Shown here: piece by piece, positions 52,537 through 64,000 of the stretch
How the letters are laid out: each line of letters opens with the position of its first letter
Numbering within the stretch: position 1 is the first letter of the stretch
DNA from: Adineta steineri
Lineage: Eukaryota > Rotifera > Eurotatoria > Adinetida > Adinetidae
Direction: 5' to 3'
Length of the DNA stretch: 64,000 nucleotides
Assembly (NCBI GenBank): GCA_905250115.1
Contig: CAJNOI010000098.1
Span: forward strand, 8,688 to 72,687
Program-made: the position numbers and the translations under genes
The notes under the pieces: generated by a model
What the model saw: the letters and a program-made list of their open reading frames with translations, nothing else
What the model was told of the DNA's origin: nothing
Databases searched by the model: none

Positions 52537-54544
52537 TGTAATTTTTATCTGAAAGTAAAAACTAGGGTGTGAATTTTTTCAATGTTAATACTAACGTTCT
52601 GTATAGTATATCGTATTGATGAACATATCAATATACACTTCACATAAGAGAATATGTCTACATCTAATATCGATAATACAAGTGTCGTCATTTATTCCAT
52701 CAAAAATTCTCACTTATTCTTTCTCTGTTTGTATACATATATGTATATGTATACATAATATAAGTCTATATCATGATCATCAAATCGTCACTAGTCTCTC
52801 AATGAACACAGAATAGACTCTTGAGAGGGAGAAGAAAGAGAAAGAGGCATATCTTTATTCTTAGTCTGCTTTCGGCAAGAACGAAGAGAGAGAGAGATTA
52901 TAATTTTCCTCTTTTCCTGAATATGTCGTAAGAGGGGGAGAGAAAGAAGGCGAAAATTCAATTTTATTTCCATCATTGTCGTTCTGTTTTCAGACTAAAC
53001 AATGATGATCACTTTGTAATTAGATTCTTTTTTTCTATCTCTCTTCGTTCCTCTGTTGTAATAGAAAAATGAAGAAGAAGGAGGAGATAGAATTTACAAG
53101 TATTTGTGCGTGATCCTCCGTACTTAACTTTCTTGCATGTATTGTCCACATATACACATCATTTCGACCGGAAATTATCATCATCATCATCATCATCATC
53201 ATCATCGTTTTTCAACAAGTGTCCAATGTCGTCTGAGAACATTTTGATACAAAAAAAAAAAAAGAAATCCTCTTGCCGTTTTCATATTGTGCTTATTATG
53301 GTCAAGTTAAGAGAAGGATAAGACATCAGCATGAGACATAATAATTATAACTTACCCTTGAGCAGAAGACTCAATTGAAAGAATGACCCTTCTTCGTCTT
53401 TTTCTTCTCCTTTTTCTTTTTCAATTGAGCAATGACGAAGATGGCATCAATGAAATGCAAAACTATAGCCGGAAATTCATTCAATCGTGAATGAGACAGG
53501 AGAAGGAGAAAGAGAGAGAGAGGGAGAGAGAGGAGGAAAAGAAAAAGGTTATCGATATATTCATATATATACACGTATGTGTGAGAGAAAATGGTGACGA
53601 TTAATGGTGTTTTTTATATATATATAAAAGAAAGATTTGAATGTGAGCTTATCTAAAGTTGAACATAATTTATCGATATAGAAATAATGGTGGTAGTCAA
53701 AACAGATGTCGATCGAGTTAAGGAAAAGAGTATGTTGTGTTATCTCAATAAATAGATGATGGTGTGTGTGTGTATGGAAGTATATAAAGTGCAAGAGAAC
53801 ATGAAAACTAGTATAATTTAGATTGAGCTAGTATATATTGTATATATATATATTGGTGAAAAAATAACAAGAAGAACATATGTGTTGAGGTAATTTGATT
53901 AGTGTCCGGCTGTACATTTAGAATTTTAAGAGAAGAAGAAGAAGAAGAGATAACGGTCTACTGGACAAGACAGTCACTTGACATGACAACAGGAACTATG
54001 CAACTGTCCAAATCAGTTATGTTTATTTAATATAATTTTAAATTTGTCAAATTATATTTCATACATATCTAATTGATTATCAGTTCAATTGTGTTGGTTT
54101 CTGTTCATTCGGAACTTGTATTGAATGTGAAAACATGTAAAGCCAGACAAGAGAATAATCATTAGTAGACATAGACTGTCTTATTCATGCTAGTTTTATT
54201 ATGGAGAAAACTAGAGAATCTCTTTGATTAGAATGTATCTTTCAAAAAAATAAAAATTGTTATTGTAGTGTTTTGTTGTTGTTTAGTTTAGAGATGGTAC
54301 TCTCGTCTCTTTATTTATTGAAGTGTACTTATATTAGGCATAGTTTCTAATAAAGCATATAACAATCGACAAACTATAAGTATTCTCGGAAAAATCATTG
54401 ATGTTTAAACGCACTAAAATCAATCCTAAGGAGATATAGTTAAAGATTGCATTTTGCGATGGTTCACTTTTATTTTATTATATTAAGAAGTTTAAAAAAA
54501 TACTAATATATAAATTTCAATAGTTGTTCAATGCGAAAAAATGT
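52537..54544. other. 2 kb intergenic region with simple repeats
   Basis: Non-coding. It contains an (ATC)n microsatellite of about ten units at about 53177-53206, purine-rich GAGA/GGA tracts at about 52830-52880 and 53500-53550, a TG/GT run near 53761, and a GAA run near 53933. An AACTAGGGTGTGAA motif lies near 52560. Short frames here are products of the repeats. Confidence 0.6.
53177..53206. repeat. ATC/TCA microsatellite
   Basis: About ten uninterrupted trinucleotide units in the cadherin 5' flank; likely length-variable. Confidence 0.9.
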
Positions 54545-56365
54545 TTAAATAAATATAAGAATAAGTAAGAAACTAAGAACCTTTTCAATAAGGTTAAATT
54601 GATGAAATAAATTTATTCCACCAGATGGTCGAGCTGTTGCTGCTCTTGCTGCTGCTGCTGTTGTTGTTGCTGTTGTTGCGGGTGTTCGATTAGCTAATGA
54701 TGGACATCCATTTCTATTTGTATAAGCACCCCAACATGCTGCATACGCCATCTTATGTGCAATTGTATGTTGTTCCATTGTTCCGATAAATAAATGACTC
54801 CATGGTCCATGAGCAAATACAGGTACATCATCACCTCCATGCGTTTCATCTTGGTTTGGTTGAGCTGTTGGTGATAAGTATTCAGTTGAATTAGTATTAA
54901 GTGAAGCTAGATAAGTTGCATTTCGATTTGAACGATAATTTGGTCCGTTTCCATAAGCTATTATATTAATAGGTAATTGATCAATGTCACTAACATTTAA
55001 TGATTCTGATGAAGCAAAACCTAATATATTCGATCCACGATTTGAATATCCTCCAAAAGTAAATACATGTGAATGATCTGCAGTAACAACAAGAAGTGTA
55101 TCATCAAGAACACCTTTTTCTTTTAATAATTGTTTAGCTTGTCCAATAGCATTATCAAATTCAACATATTCATCAAGTGCATAACGTGGCTTAGTATCAT
55201 GATGTCCATGATCAATTTTTCCACCTTCAATTAAAAGAAAAAAACCATTTCGTTCCATAGTTAAAAAATGTTCAATTGCAAATTTTGTCATTTCAGATAA
55301 ACTTGGATCATCATTTTCTTTTATCTTAATTCTATCAGTTTCGTATAACATATGATTATATTCAAATAATCCCATTAATGGTTTCGTAGTACCTAAAATA
55401 GTCTTATTCATTTGTTTTTTATTCCAAATAAAACTTCCAGGCCAATATTCATCAATAAGTGATCGATTATCAGTACGCGTACCATTCAATGTTGGATATT
55501 CAACATCAGATATTGAATTTGGATAAAACGAACGACGACCACCACCTAGTATAAGATCAATTGGTGGTTTATGAGTTACAAGTTGATAAGAAATATCACG
55601 ACAACCATCTTCGACTTGTTTAATACCGAATGTTTTCGTATTAAAACTTTCCCAATCACGATCAGGTGTATGAGCATAAGAAGCAGCTGGTGTTGCATGA
55701 GTTATACGAGTTGTTGTTATAACACCAACTTTTTTACCTAAATAAAAATAATCGATAAATTAAAATCTCGATTAAATCTTAGAATATTTACCAGCTTGTT
55801 GAGCCCAACTAAGAATACTCGAAACATTTGCACCGATTGAACTTGTACAGTTTTGTCGTTTTGCACGTCCATCAACTCCTATTGTACCTAATTGTGCTTT
55901 AACACCACATAAATAAGCTGTTGCTGTTGCTGCAGAGTCTGGTGTTTGAGCATCGATATTATATCTAAATAATTACGGTTTTTATATTCAAAACTAAGCA
56001 AACTATGTTTAACTATACGTTTTTGATAAACCTAAATGTTGAAATTGTTCCATTTCAGTAATATAATCTTCACCTAATTGATTTTTCATTTGTCCTTTTC
56101 GAATTCGACCTGCAGTAACGGTTGGTACACCCATACCATCACCCAAAAATAGAATTACATTTTTAGCAATTCGAGTATTATCACGTCGTTGTAATATCTC
56201 TTCAATTGATAATCGAGCTTGTTCATTCCAGAATGCTGCACTCTTTTCTACTGACCAATCAGTTCGACCAGCATTCACAAAATTACTGATTATCAGAAGA
56301 CAAATATTCAGTAATAAAATTCCTGAACAAAAATAATAAGAAACATCATCGTACTAAATACTCAT
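54545..56365 (-). CDS. GPI-anchored alkaline phosphatase, 4 exons
   Basis: Exons 56365-56362 (only ATGA), 56322-56019, 55964-55792 and 55737-54545 are phase-consistent, giving 557 residues. The first intron is just 39 bp; with it the N-terminus is a good signal peptide (MRILLLNICLLIISNFVNAG). The enzyme hydrolyses phosphomonoesters at the outer cell surface using two zincs and one magnesium. Motifs are ILFLGDGMG (metal Asp 63), AQTPDSAATATAYLCGVK (nucleophile Ser 113), IEGGKIDHGHH, TADHSHVFTFGGY and ETHGGDDVPVFAHGPWSHLF. A Thr/Ala-rich linker coded by GCT/GTT-type triplets precedes ATARPSGG and a hydrophobic C-terminus (VLSFLLILIFI), the pattern of a GPI-attachment signal. Exon 1 is the only weak part of the model. 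Confidence 0.93.
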
Positions 56366-58059
56366 CTTGTGTAGGGCATTACGAAAGTTCGTAGAACTAT
56401 TTCATAGAAACTCCAAAAAAACAATTTATATGATATATATTAATGCTGTAAAAATAAGTGCATTTGAAATAATCGAATTTCCACTTCGTGACAGATAATA
56501 GTTTCCAAGATTTTTATTGATAGATCTCATGTGTTATTAATTATTCATTACTCTATATATAGAAATAGTTATGAATAGCTGGAGGGTGATTATATCTTTA
56601 TAGTTCTTATTAACAAATAGTTTGTTCGTGTTAGAAATAGTGCTAACTATCTGTATTATTATTGCATTGTATACACATAGAGAAAAAAAAGAAAACGTTC
56701 ATTGTATGTATGCTGATATATTTCGTAGCATTCGGTTAAGTTTTAGTAAAGAGAATGTATCTATGTGTGCCTTTCTAATCCACATCAATACTTCAAAATA
56801 AAGAATATTTATTAACGCACCAATACTGTGTAAATAAACAACTAAAAAGAAATATATTATTCTATATAATAAATCAGTTTTTTCTTAAAGGATACGAAAA
56901 ATAAACTATAAAATGTATTACCTTGAAATTTAATTCTATTTACCATTGGAATATGTTTAACTAGTAAAAAGATGAAATTATAATCAATAAACTAAATGTG
57001 TACACCAGGAGTGACCGAGTTACTTTACTAGTAGCTACGTAAGTACAAAAGTAACTTAGTTACTAGAAACTAGTAACCACAAAAGTGACTGAGTTACTAA
57101 TAAATAGTAATTTTTGTAGTTACGTAATTATGTATTTACTAGTAATTCAGTAACTCATACAGTTACTAGTTACTAGTAACTAAGTTACTTTTATACTTAC
57201 GTAGCTACTAGTAAAGAACCACTCCTAGTTTACATATCATACAAAATCTAATTTATAAATGTGATTCTTATTCAAAAATAAGAACACATTTAATAGTTAT
57301 TTATATTTTAATAGAAAATGTTAAGGTTATATTATTTTGTTCGTTTTATTGCCATTATCTATCGTAAGATACTAGGCATTTTTTACATTTTTATTTGACA
57401 TATTCTTTAATATTAATGATTATATGTTATTTTTTTTTATATAAAGATAAAAATACATAAAAACAATTATCTTCATGACCGATTCACATTTTTATTTAAT
57501 AAATCTTGACTATGAAAGGTTATATATTATAAAACTAATCGAAGTATTTACTATAACATTCTATATTAATTGTTTCAAAAATAAAAAAATAATCTTCTAT
57601 GAATTATTTATTCTTCTTCAATAGTTTTTTCTATAAACATGAAATATCGATTGAATCATCTCAAATTCTTTTGCATGTTCATTAATTTTTAATCTTATCG
57701 ATTAATTAATATAAGTGAAGAAAAATAAAACAAGTTTTATACGATACAAAATAATAATATTGTATAACATATGACGCGTCAAATTTATTTCAGTCGGACA
57801 AAAAATGAATAGCAAGTATTATTCCCATATCACGCTAGTTACTATTTATAAAGATTTATTTGTTTTAGTACGAAATTCTAGACATGTGTCTTTTTCTAGT
57901 TCTTGTATTTATTTAAATGGTAGATCTAGGAGAATTTTTGCGTTCTCAACATTTTGATTAATGTAAATATTAAAATATAAGCAAGTGTGCAAACATCATT
58001 AATAACGTTTCAGAAAGTCCTTATTTGTAATCATATAGAGCATCAATCATAGTGTAAAT
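56366..58059. other. Divergent intergenic region between alkaline phosphatase and pLGIC
   Basis: Apart from the small inverted-repeat element at 57.0 kb, only AT-rich sequence is seen. The promoters of both flanking genes should lie here. Confidence 0.5.
57006..57238. mobile_element. Short palindromic MITE-like element
   Basis: The ends CAGGAGTGACCGAG and ..ACCACTCCTAG are inverted. Nearly the whole 233 bp is an imperfect palindrome made of TAGTTACTAGTAACT-type units, with TTTACTAGTAGCTACGTAAG mirrored at both ends. Possible 8-bp flanks GTGTACAC and GTTTACAT match at 6 of 8 positions. CAG-type ends and 8-bp flanks suggest a degenerate hAT-type MITE; this is tentative. Confidence 0.65.
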
Positions 58060-59644
58060 ATGCCTGTTAAACAAGAGAAACAATTTAGTTTTCAATCCGG
58101 TAATGACAACTGTATCTATAATTAGTTTTTCTCAAAACTTCCATATATAAATCTGTATTTCTATAATTTAGGTTGGACTGAATGTTCATCCCTTCGAATT
58201 GATACTGAGGAAGATAATAATCATTATCAAACCTATCCAATTAAAGTCAGTATACGACTTATGTTTTTACGAATAGGTGAAATAGATACATTAAATGAAA
58301 AATATCAAGCACAAATCGCTATTGAAGCTCGTTGGCAAGTTAAATTTGATAAATTATTATCAATACTTTCATCTGATGATCAAAAACGTTTATCGGATGG
58401 AAAATCTATTTCACTTATGAATTATACTGAATCAAATTGGCATCCACAATTATTTATTGAAAATGCTATAGGCGATTTAAAAGAACAAATAAGATATACT
58501 GCTAAAAAATCTAAAGAAGATAATCAAATTTATGTTTGTGAACATCGTGATATAAAAGGATTATTTTGGGAAAAACTTGAATTACATCATTTTCCTTCGG
58601 ATATTCAAGAATTATCCATATCTATTGGTTCAGTACTTTATAATGATAAAGTTATATTAATTGCTGATCCATATAATTTAAGTGGAATTAATCGTGAAAT
58701 ATTTATTGATCAGCAAGAATGGAAATTATATGAATATGTTGATACACAAGAAAGATATGTTAAAGAATATCTCATTCAAAATGATGATGAAAAAGATAAA
58801 GAAGTAAATTCAAATGACGAACGAAAACGTTCATTTTTAACTGTTTCATGTCATGCAGGTAACAATAAGAAAAAAATGAATATAATTATTATTTATAAAA
58901 CAAACATGTTCATTTTTTTTCTAACATAGCTCGACGTTCTGGATATTTCTATTGGAATGGTTATTGTCTAGTATTTCTAATTACAATATGTGCATTTTGT
59001 ACATTTTCTATTCCACCTAAGTAAGAGTATAAATTTAAAATTAATTAATTTACAAAAAAACTAATATAGTCTTCCACATAATCGTCTACAAATAACAGCA
59101 ACACTTCTTTTAACATCAATAACTTTTCGTTGGACTGTTAATCGATCATTAGTTTGTTAAATTTTATATTATTAATCGATTTATTCTTTTTTTTTTTTTC
59201 TTCTCTATCTAGCCAACAATTTCTTATTTGACTACATTAGATAAATATGCAATTACATCCATATTTATTCTTATTATTTTATGTGTATGGCATGCAATTA
59301 TTGGTACAATTATATTTATTAAGAATCATCAATTAACAATTAATACGGATAATATTTATGTATGGATTGATCGATATTTATTCTTTACTTTTTCTAGTCT
59401 ATATGGTTTTATGCATTTATGTATGATGATTTGGTTTTATAAAGTTCCATTTGGATTTCAACGACGAATGAAACAACGAGATATTGATTATCGAAATAAT
59501 TTAAAATTAAAACAATCATCAAATACATCTCGTTTGAATAATTCTCATACAAAAACAAATAAATTTTCTTTATTAGATATTATGACTGAAGATGATATAA
59601 ACAGAGACAATAATTTAATTAAAACTCGAATGGTTTATTTGTAA
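58060..59644 (+). CDS. Pentameric ligand-gated ion channel subunit lacking Cys-loop cysteines, 5 exons
   Basis: Exons 58060-58099, 58172-58858, 58930-59020, 59070-59151 and 59213-59644 give 443 residues; phases 1, 1, 2 and 0 all match. The extracellular ligand-binding fold is marked by RLMFLRIGEIDTLNEKYQAQ and IAIEARW, then HHFPSDIQELSISI at the Cys-loop position. FPxDxQ is kept, but both flanking cysteines are absent. Four membrane segments follow: GYCLVFLITICAFCTFSIPP, RLQITATLLLTSITFRWTV (pore-lining M2), YAITSIFILIILCVWHAIIG and LFFTFSSLYGFMHLCMMIWF; M2-M3 linker LPTISYLTTLDKY is canonical. No signal peptide is visible at the N-terminus (MPVKQEKQFSFQ). It would form a neurotransmitter- or small-molecule-gated pore; ligand and ion selectivity are not inferable. 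The M3-M4 loop is short. Confidence 0.9.
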
Positions 59645-61019
59645 AAATTTAAACTTTAATATAACGATTAATCGTTTTATTTTATTTGTAAATAAAAAAA
59701 TATTATTTATCAAGAGAAATTCAATTGATTTGAAACAGATATATAATTGACATACTATAGTTATACGATTATAAATAATGTATTAATTTAATTATACGAT
59801 CTATAAATCAATTAGACAATCATTGTACGTTCAAGATTGTTTGTACTTATATTTTCTCAAGGACATATATAATTCTATTTAAGAAATGTTATCGAAAGTA
59901 ATTTTAGATACTTCGATGAAAATAATTATTTTTTTTTAAATACGATTATTTTTTTCATTACAATGAGAATGATATTAATTTAATAGCTGCGTTGATTATT
60001 ATTTTATTAAAGGAAACATATCGAACTATGATTTTAAAAGATGTATTCATTTTTTTTGGAAAATTTTTAAAATATGAACGACTTTGATATTATATTTTAA
60101 CACTATATAATTGATGAGACAAATAATAAAATAATACGAAATTCTAATTTCTTTTTTATTGTGAAGAACTGTAAATTAAGAGATAATATATGGACGACAA
60201 CTATAATATCGACGTTTCGACCAACTTCAGTGGTCATTAACAAGATACTCCTTATTCCAGCACTACCATCTATACCGATAATCTTGATAATTGCGTATTA
60301 TTTACTTATATGTCTCATCACTGATATAGTATTAAATCAATTCGTGAAGTATTGAGACACAATTATCATGATTATCGGTATAGATGGTGGTGCTGGAATA
60401 AGGAGTATCTTGTTAATGACCACTGACGTTGGTCGAAACGTCGATATTATAGTTGTCATCCATATATTATCTCTTAATTTACAGTTCTTCACAATAAAAA
60501 AAATTAGAATTTCGTATTATTATATTTTTACCTGCACATTGATATTAACATGTGAAAAGTGTTATTCTCTGAAAACTTACACTTTTGGAGAACTGTGTGC
60601 TACAGGTAATTAGCTGTGACTGAATTATCTGATTTAAATGCTCAGTAAATAAATTTTGAAAGACATCCTTTTCAATAGACGTACAAACAGACGAAGAAAA
60701 TTGTTCTTACGGAAACGTTTTGAATCGGATTCAATAAATGATAGATTATATTCATTCTATTGAAATAATCTGATGATAATATAATTGTTTCATTGTTTAA
60801 CTTTTCCGACCATTTTTATACTTTCTCATAAAGAAAGTAAATGTTTAAAGTTGAGATGTGCGACCTCTCTTTTCCTTCCTGCAAGTTAAGTTTCTCAAGA
60901 TGATGAGAGGCTATTACATGGAAAATAAATATAATAATGATGTTTGTAGTTCAGTTTTACCATAGTAACTATTTCAAATACTTAGTGACTTTGTTATTCA
61001 ACCGTAGATCTATCAAATT
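59645..61019. other. Intergenic region with a palindromic element
   Basis: Lies between the pLGIC stop and the TRPM start. Apart from the palindrome at 60.13-60.52 kb, it is AT-rich and without recognisable genes; frames at 60161-60355 and 60368-60613 lie largely within the palindrome arms. Confidence 0.5.
60131..60520. mobile_element. 390-bp palindromic (foldback/MITE-like) element
   Basis: Outer ends ATAATACGAAATTCTAATTT are inverted. Arms of about 165 bp are near-perfect reverse complements, including TGAAGAACTGTAAATTAAGA, CGACGTTTCGACCAA and AAGATACTCCTTATTCCAGC. The loop is about 60 bp. There is no coding capacity independent of the palindrome. High arm identity suggests recent origin or ongoing homogenisation. 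Confidence 0.85.
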
Positions 61020-64000
61020 ATGACAACTACTGAATATCAACTCGATCTTGTACGTTAATTTATTTAATTTTTAAAATTTTGTCTAGTCTTTATTTCTAAT
61101 TTAGTTTACAGGAACATCTAAGAATGATTGGACTAATGCAATACATGAAAAACTTAATATTAGACGACGTACATGTACTACATTCATCCCAGAAAAAATA
61201 TCAACAAATGATCAGTATGGTTTTCTTTTCTAATTATTTCAAATTTTTCTATATAAAATTTTAGCATAAGTAGAAATGATGTTCGTTGTGGTTGTAATCG
61301 TCTTTATCGCGAGCATTCATGGGATATAATTGATGGAGATGAATCAAAATGGGATAGAATACAGCATACAAAATCAGCATATAATAATGCATATGGTTAT
61401 ATTCCAAATACTCGTACTCATTATATTCGATGTGATATTGAAACTGAACCAAATATTCTTGCTCAGTTTATGTTAGATATATGGCAAATAAAACCTCCAC
61501 GGTTAATTATGTGTATTATTGGTGGAGCGAAATATTTTAAATTAAATGAACGACTTGAAAGGGAATTTATTAAAGGTATTATCCAAGTAGCATTAAAAGC
61601 AGGTAACGAAATTTGAATATAAATAATTGATTTATTTTGTTATGTAAAAAGATGGTTGGATTGTTACAAATGGTTTTAAAACTGGTGTTGTACAATTAGT
61701 TGGTGAAGCTATTCATGATCATAAAGTAACAAATCCACGAAGTCATATAACAGCTATTGGCTGTTCGAAATGGGGAGCAACTAAAAATCGTGAATCACTT
61801 ATTTTAGTAATTAGTTTCTTATGATACTTTTCAAATAGAAAATTTATTTATTTTATTTAGAAAAAATCTTCAGTTAATCAAAGTTCAGTTCATTTATCGA
61901 AAAAAGAAAAAGGTCAACAAGATCTTGAACCTAATCATACACATTTTATTTTACTTGATGATGGTACTTATTATGGATATGAAATGGGTGATTATCGAAC
62001 AAGATTAGTTAATGAAATATCAAAATACAATGATACAAACGGTAAACATATGAATTGACTTTCTGATCTAAATCGAAATTCTCTTATTTTAGTACCTGTA
62101 GTCACAATTGTTGTTGAAGGTGGTCCTGATACATTATCAACAATTTATAACGATCTTTGTATGGGTATCCCCGTCGTATTAATTGATGTAAAGATATTTA
62201 TTGAATCAAATTTTTAATTATATATTTTTATTTTGTTAAATAGGGTAGTGGTCGAGTACCTAATCTATTTGCTAGTTTTCTTAATCAAACAGCAGCAATG
62301 GTTAAACGTGATGAAAAAAATAATAATGATTCAACAATTTGGGAAAAAATAATTGATATTGAAAATAGTGAAATGTATGAATTGCTAACATAATTTATGT
62401 AACACTATTTTCCTTTTATTAAAAGATTAAAAGAGTTCTTTCGTCGATATGAAGATGAAATACGTCATGGATTGAAAGATATATCAAAAGGATCAAAAAT
62501 AACCGAAGAAAAAATTGATACATTATTGAAATATTTTCTTTTTTGTTTACAACCAACTATTCGAAGGAAAATACAAATATTTAGTCTTGATAGTGATCGT
62601 GATTTGGATGATACGATCTTTGAAGCGATTATTCAAGGTATACATATACGGAATAGAAATATTATGGTTTTTTTGAAATTTATTTCTTTATAGCAAAAAA
62701 AAAGAAAGGTTTACAAACTGAAGCTGGACTTAATCGTGAACAATTATTACAATTAGCATTAGCATGGGATGCTATCGAAATAGCAAAAGAACATATTATC
62801 AAAGATGATTTGAGTGATCTATCGGTATGTTTTGAAAAAAATATTACAATTGAAATTCTTAACAAGTTAAAGTTTATTTTTTTTTCTATAGCCTCAAGCA
62901 AAAGAAAAATTATTTTTTGAGGCTCTTATTCTCGATCGTCCACAATTTATTAATGTATTTATAAAATTAAAGTTTAATCTATCCGAAATGTTCTACGAAA
63001 AACGAACAAATAGTCCATGGAGATTAAAATGGGATAAATTAGCAAAATTATATAATGATAATGATAAAAAAAAGGTAAATAAATCAACACAGAAAATTGC
63101 TAACTCTACAATATGATATACATTATTAATTTTAATATTTAGAAAGAACGTCTTTATTTATTTGAAAAATGTCTTGGAAAAAATCAAGTTAATTCTGAAC
63201 ATGATTTAGATCGTGTATTACGTAAATTAATTGGTGATTATATGAAACCAATTTATACACGCTCAACTGTTAGTTCTTTTGAAAAATTAAAACATTGTTG
63301 TCGAAATTCACATATGGCACGTGTATCAGATAGTCGAACTTGTTTATATAAAGATAATGATGAAAATGAATCCGAAATACCAGATCCTGAAGAAGCAGAA
63401 AAAGAAGTTCGAGAACTTGTTTATCGTGATTTATATCTTTGGTCAATTTTAACAAATCGTATTGAATTATCGAAAATTCTTTTAAATCATATGGAAACAC
63501 GTATATGTGCATTATTAATAGCATCAAAAATTTTTCGTTCATATTTTTATTATGCTTCTGATAATGAATCAAAAGATGTTATATGTTGTCAAATTACACA
63601 ATTTGAAGAATATGCAAATGAATGTTTAAAATGTTGTTATAATTTTGATGAAGAAAAAGCATGTGAAATAGCTATTCGACGTCTTAATATATACGGTGGA
63701 GTTACTTGTCTTCAAGTATGGAATTTAAATTTAGAAAGAGAAAATAATGTTTTTTTTGGGCTTAGGTTGCTGTTGATGCTGATGATAAAAATTTTATTGG
63801 GCAACCATGTTGTGATCAAGTTTTAAATAATATCTGGTATGATAAAATGGAACCATTTCAATCAACATTATCAGATAAAATTAAATTAATATTAGGAATT
63901 TCTACATTTGGTATACTAGCACCATTTTTAGTTACATTTCGAACAGAACAATCATTATTAAATTATACTTTTGAAGAAGATAGACAGATAAATGGAATTA
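61020..64000 (+). CDS. TRPM-family cation channel, 5' part (runs off the window)
   Basis: Exons 61020-61049, 61105-61214, 61265-61602, 61652-61806, 61861-62041, 62093-62187, 62244-62374, 62426-62637, 62694-62824, 62892-63074, 63143-63715 and 63766 to the window end are all phase-consistent, giving at least 791 residues. The N-terminal TRPM homology (SLOG-type) region is clear: RRTCTTFIPEKIST, PPRLIMCIIGGAKYF, DGWIVTNGFKTGVVQLVGEA, PNHTHFILLDDGTY and VPVVTIVVEGGPDTLSTI. It is followed by the ankyrin-like helical stretch (LLQLALAWDAIEIAKEHI, ALILDRPQFINVFI) and the pre-TM segment VAVDADDKNFIGQPCCDQ. The last bases enter the first transmembrane helix (IKLILGISTFGILAPFLV). Pore, TRP helix and any C-terminal enzyme domain lie outside. 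TRPM channels are tetrameric calcium-permeable or calcium-activated cation channels. The start gives an unusually short N-terminus (MTTTEYQLDL), so upstream exons are possible. Confidence 0.92.

Noticed and set aside
53106..53794. Several Ser-, His- or Leu-rich frames
   Set aside because: They come from microsatellite and purine-rich tracts rather than genes.
60161..60613. Two facing frames as small genes
   Set aside because: They are complementary products of the palindrome arms.

Overview
The window is animal nuclear DNA: strongly AT-rich, with spliced genes whose introns are mostly 40-90 bp (GT..AG, often ending TTTAG). The genes include a TRPM-type channel, a pentameric ligand-gated channel, a cadherin, a GPCR, lysosomal alpha-mannosidase, glutamine synthetase and alkaline phosphatase. 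The compact introns, the lineage-specific two-transmembrane family, the one-repeat LRR exons and the scattered GT-rich motifs resembling a TGTGGG telomere unit best fit a bdelloid rotifer. That assignment is inference. No rRNA, tRNA, CRISPR array or bacterial-type operon was recognised.

Layout. 0.7-1.6 kb: two-exon GPCR (+). 3.4-10.8 kb: a seven-exon membrane-anchored protein with five PPC-like beta domains (-); one intron carries an inverted-repeat element with a GC-rich hAT-like element nested in it. 12.9-14.3 kb: a 1.35 kb imperfect palindrome. 14.8-19.7 kb: first triple-unit two-TM protein (+). 20.3-21.9 kb: glutamine synthetase (-) with a mitochondrial-like leader. 25.0-25.2 kb: small Pro/Gln-rich protein (+). 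26.0-32.3 kb: 18-exon lysosomal alpha-mannosidase (-). 32.8-34.6 kb: F-box protein fused to a GRDP/DUF1399 region (-). 38.0-42.1 kb: second triple-unit two-TM protein (+). 44.7-48.9 kb: F-box/LRR gene with 13 one-repeat exons, interrupted by a mariner-like element (+). 49.8-52.5 kb: cadherin (-). 54.5-56.4 kb: GPI-type alkaline phosphatase (-). 58.1-59.6 kb: Cys-loop-type channel without the loop cysteines (+). 61.0-64.0 kb: 5' part of a TRPM channel (+), running off the window.

Exons were joined by hand: a join was accepted only where donor, acceptor, codon phase and protein homology agreed. The mannosidase, synthetase, TRPM, pLGIC, F-box/GRDP and both triple-unit models are phase-consistent throughout. 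The main novelty is the pair of triple-unit two-TM proteins. Each is about 1,280 residues and fuses three copies of [TM - Cys-rich ectodomain - TM], the arrangement expected of a covalently linked trimeric channel or receptor. Several genes act at membranes or in secretion/lysosomes, but no shared pathway or operon-like organisation is evident.
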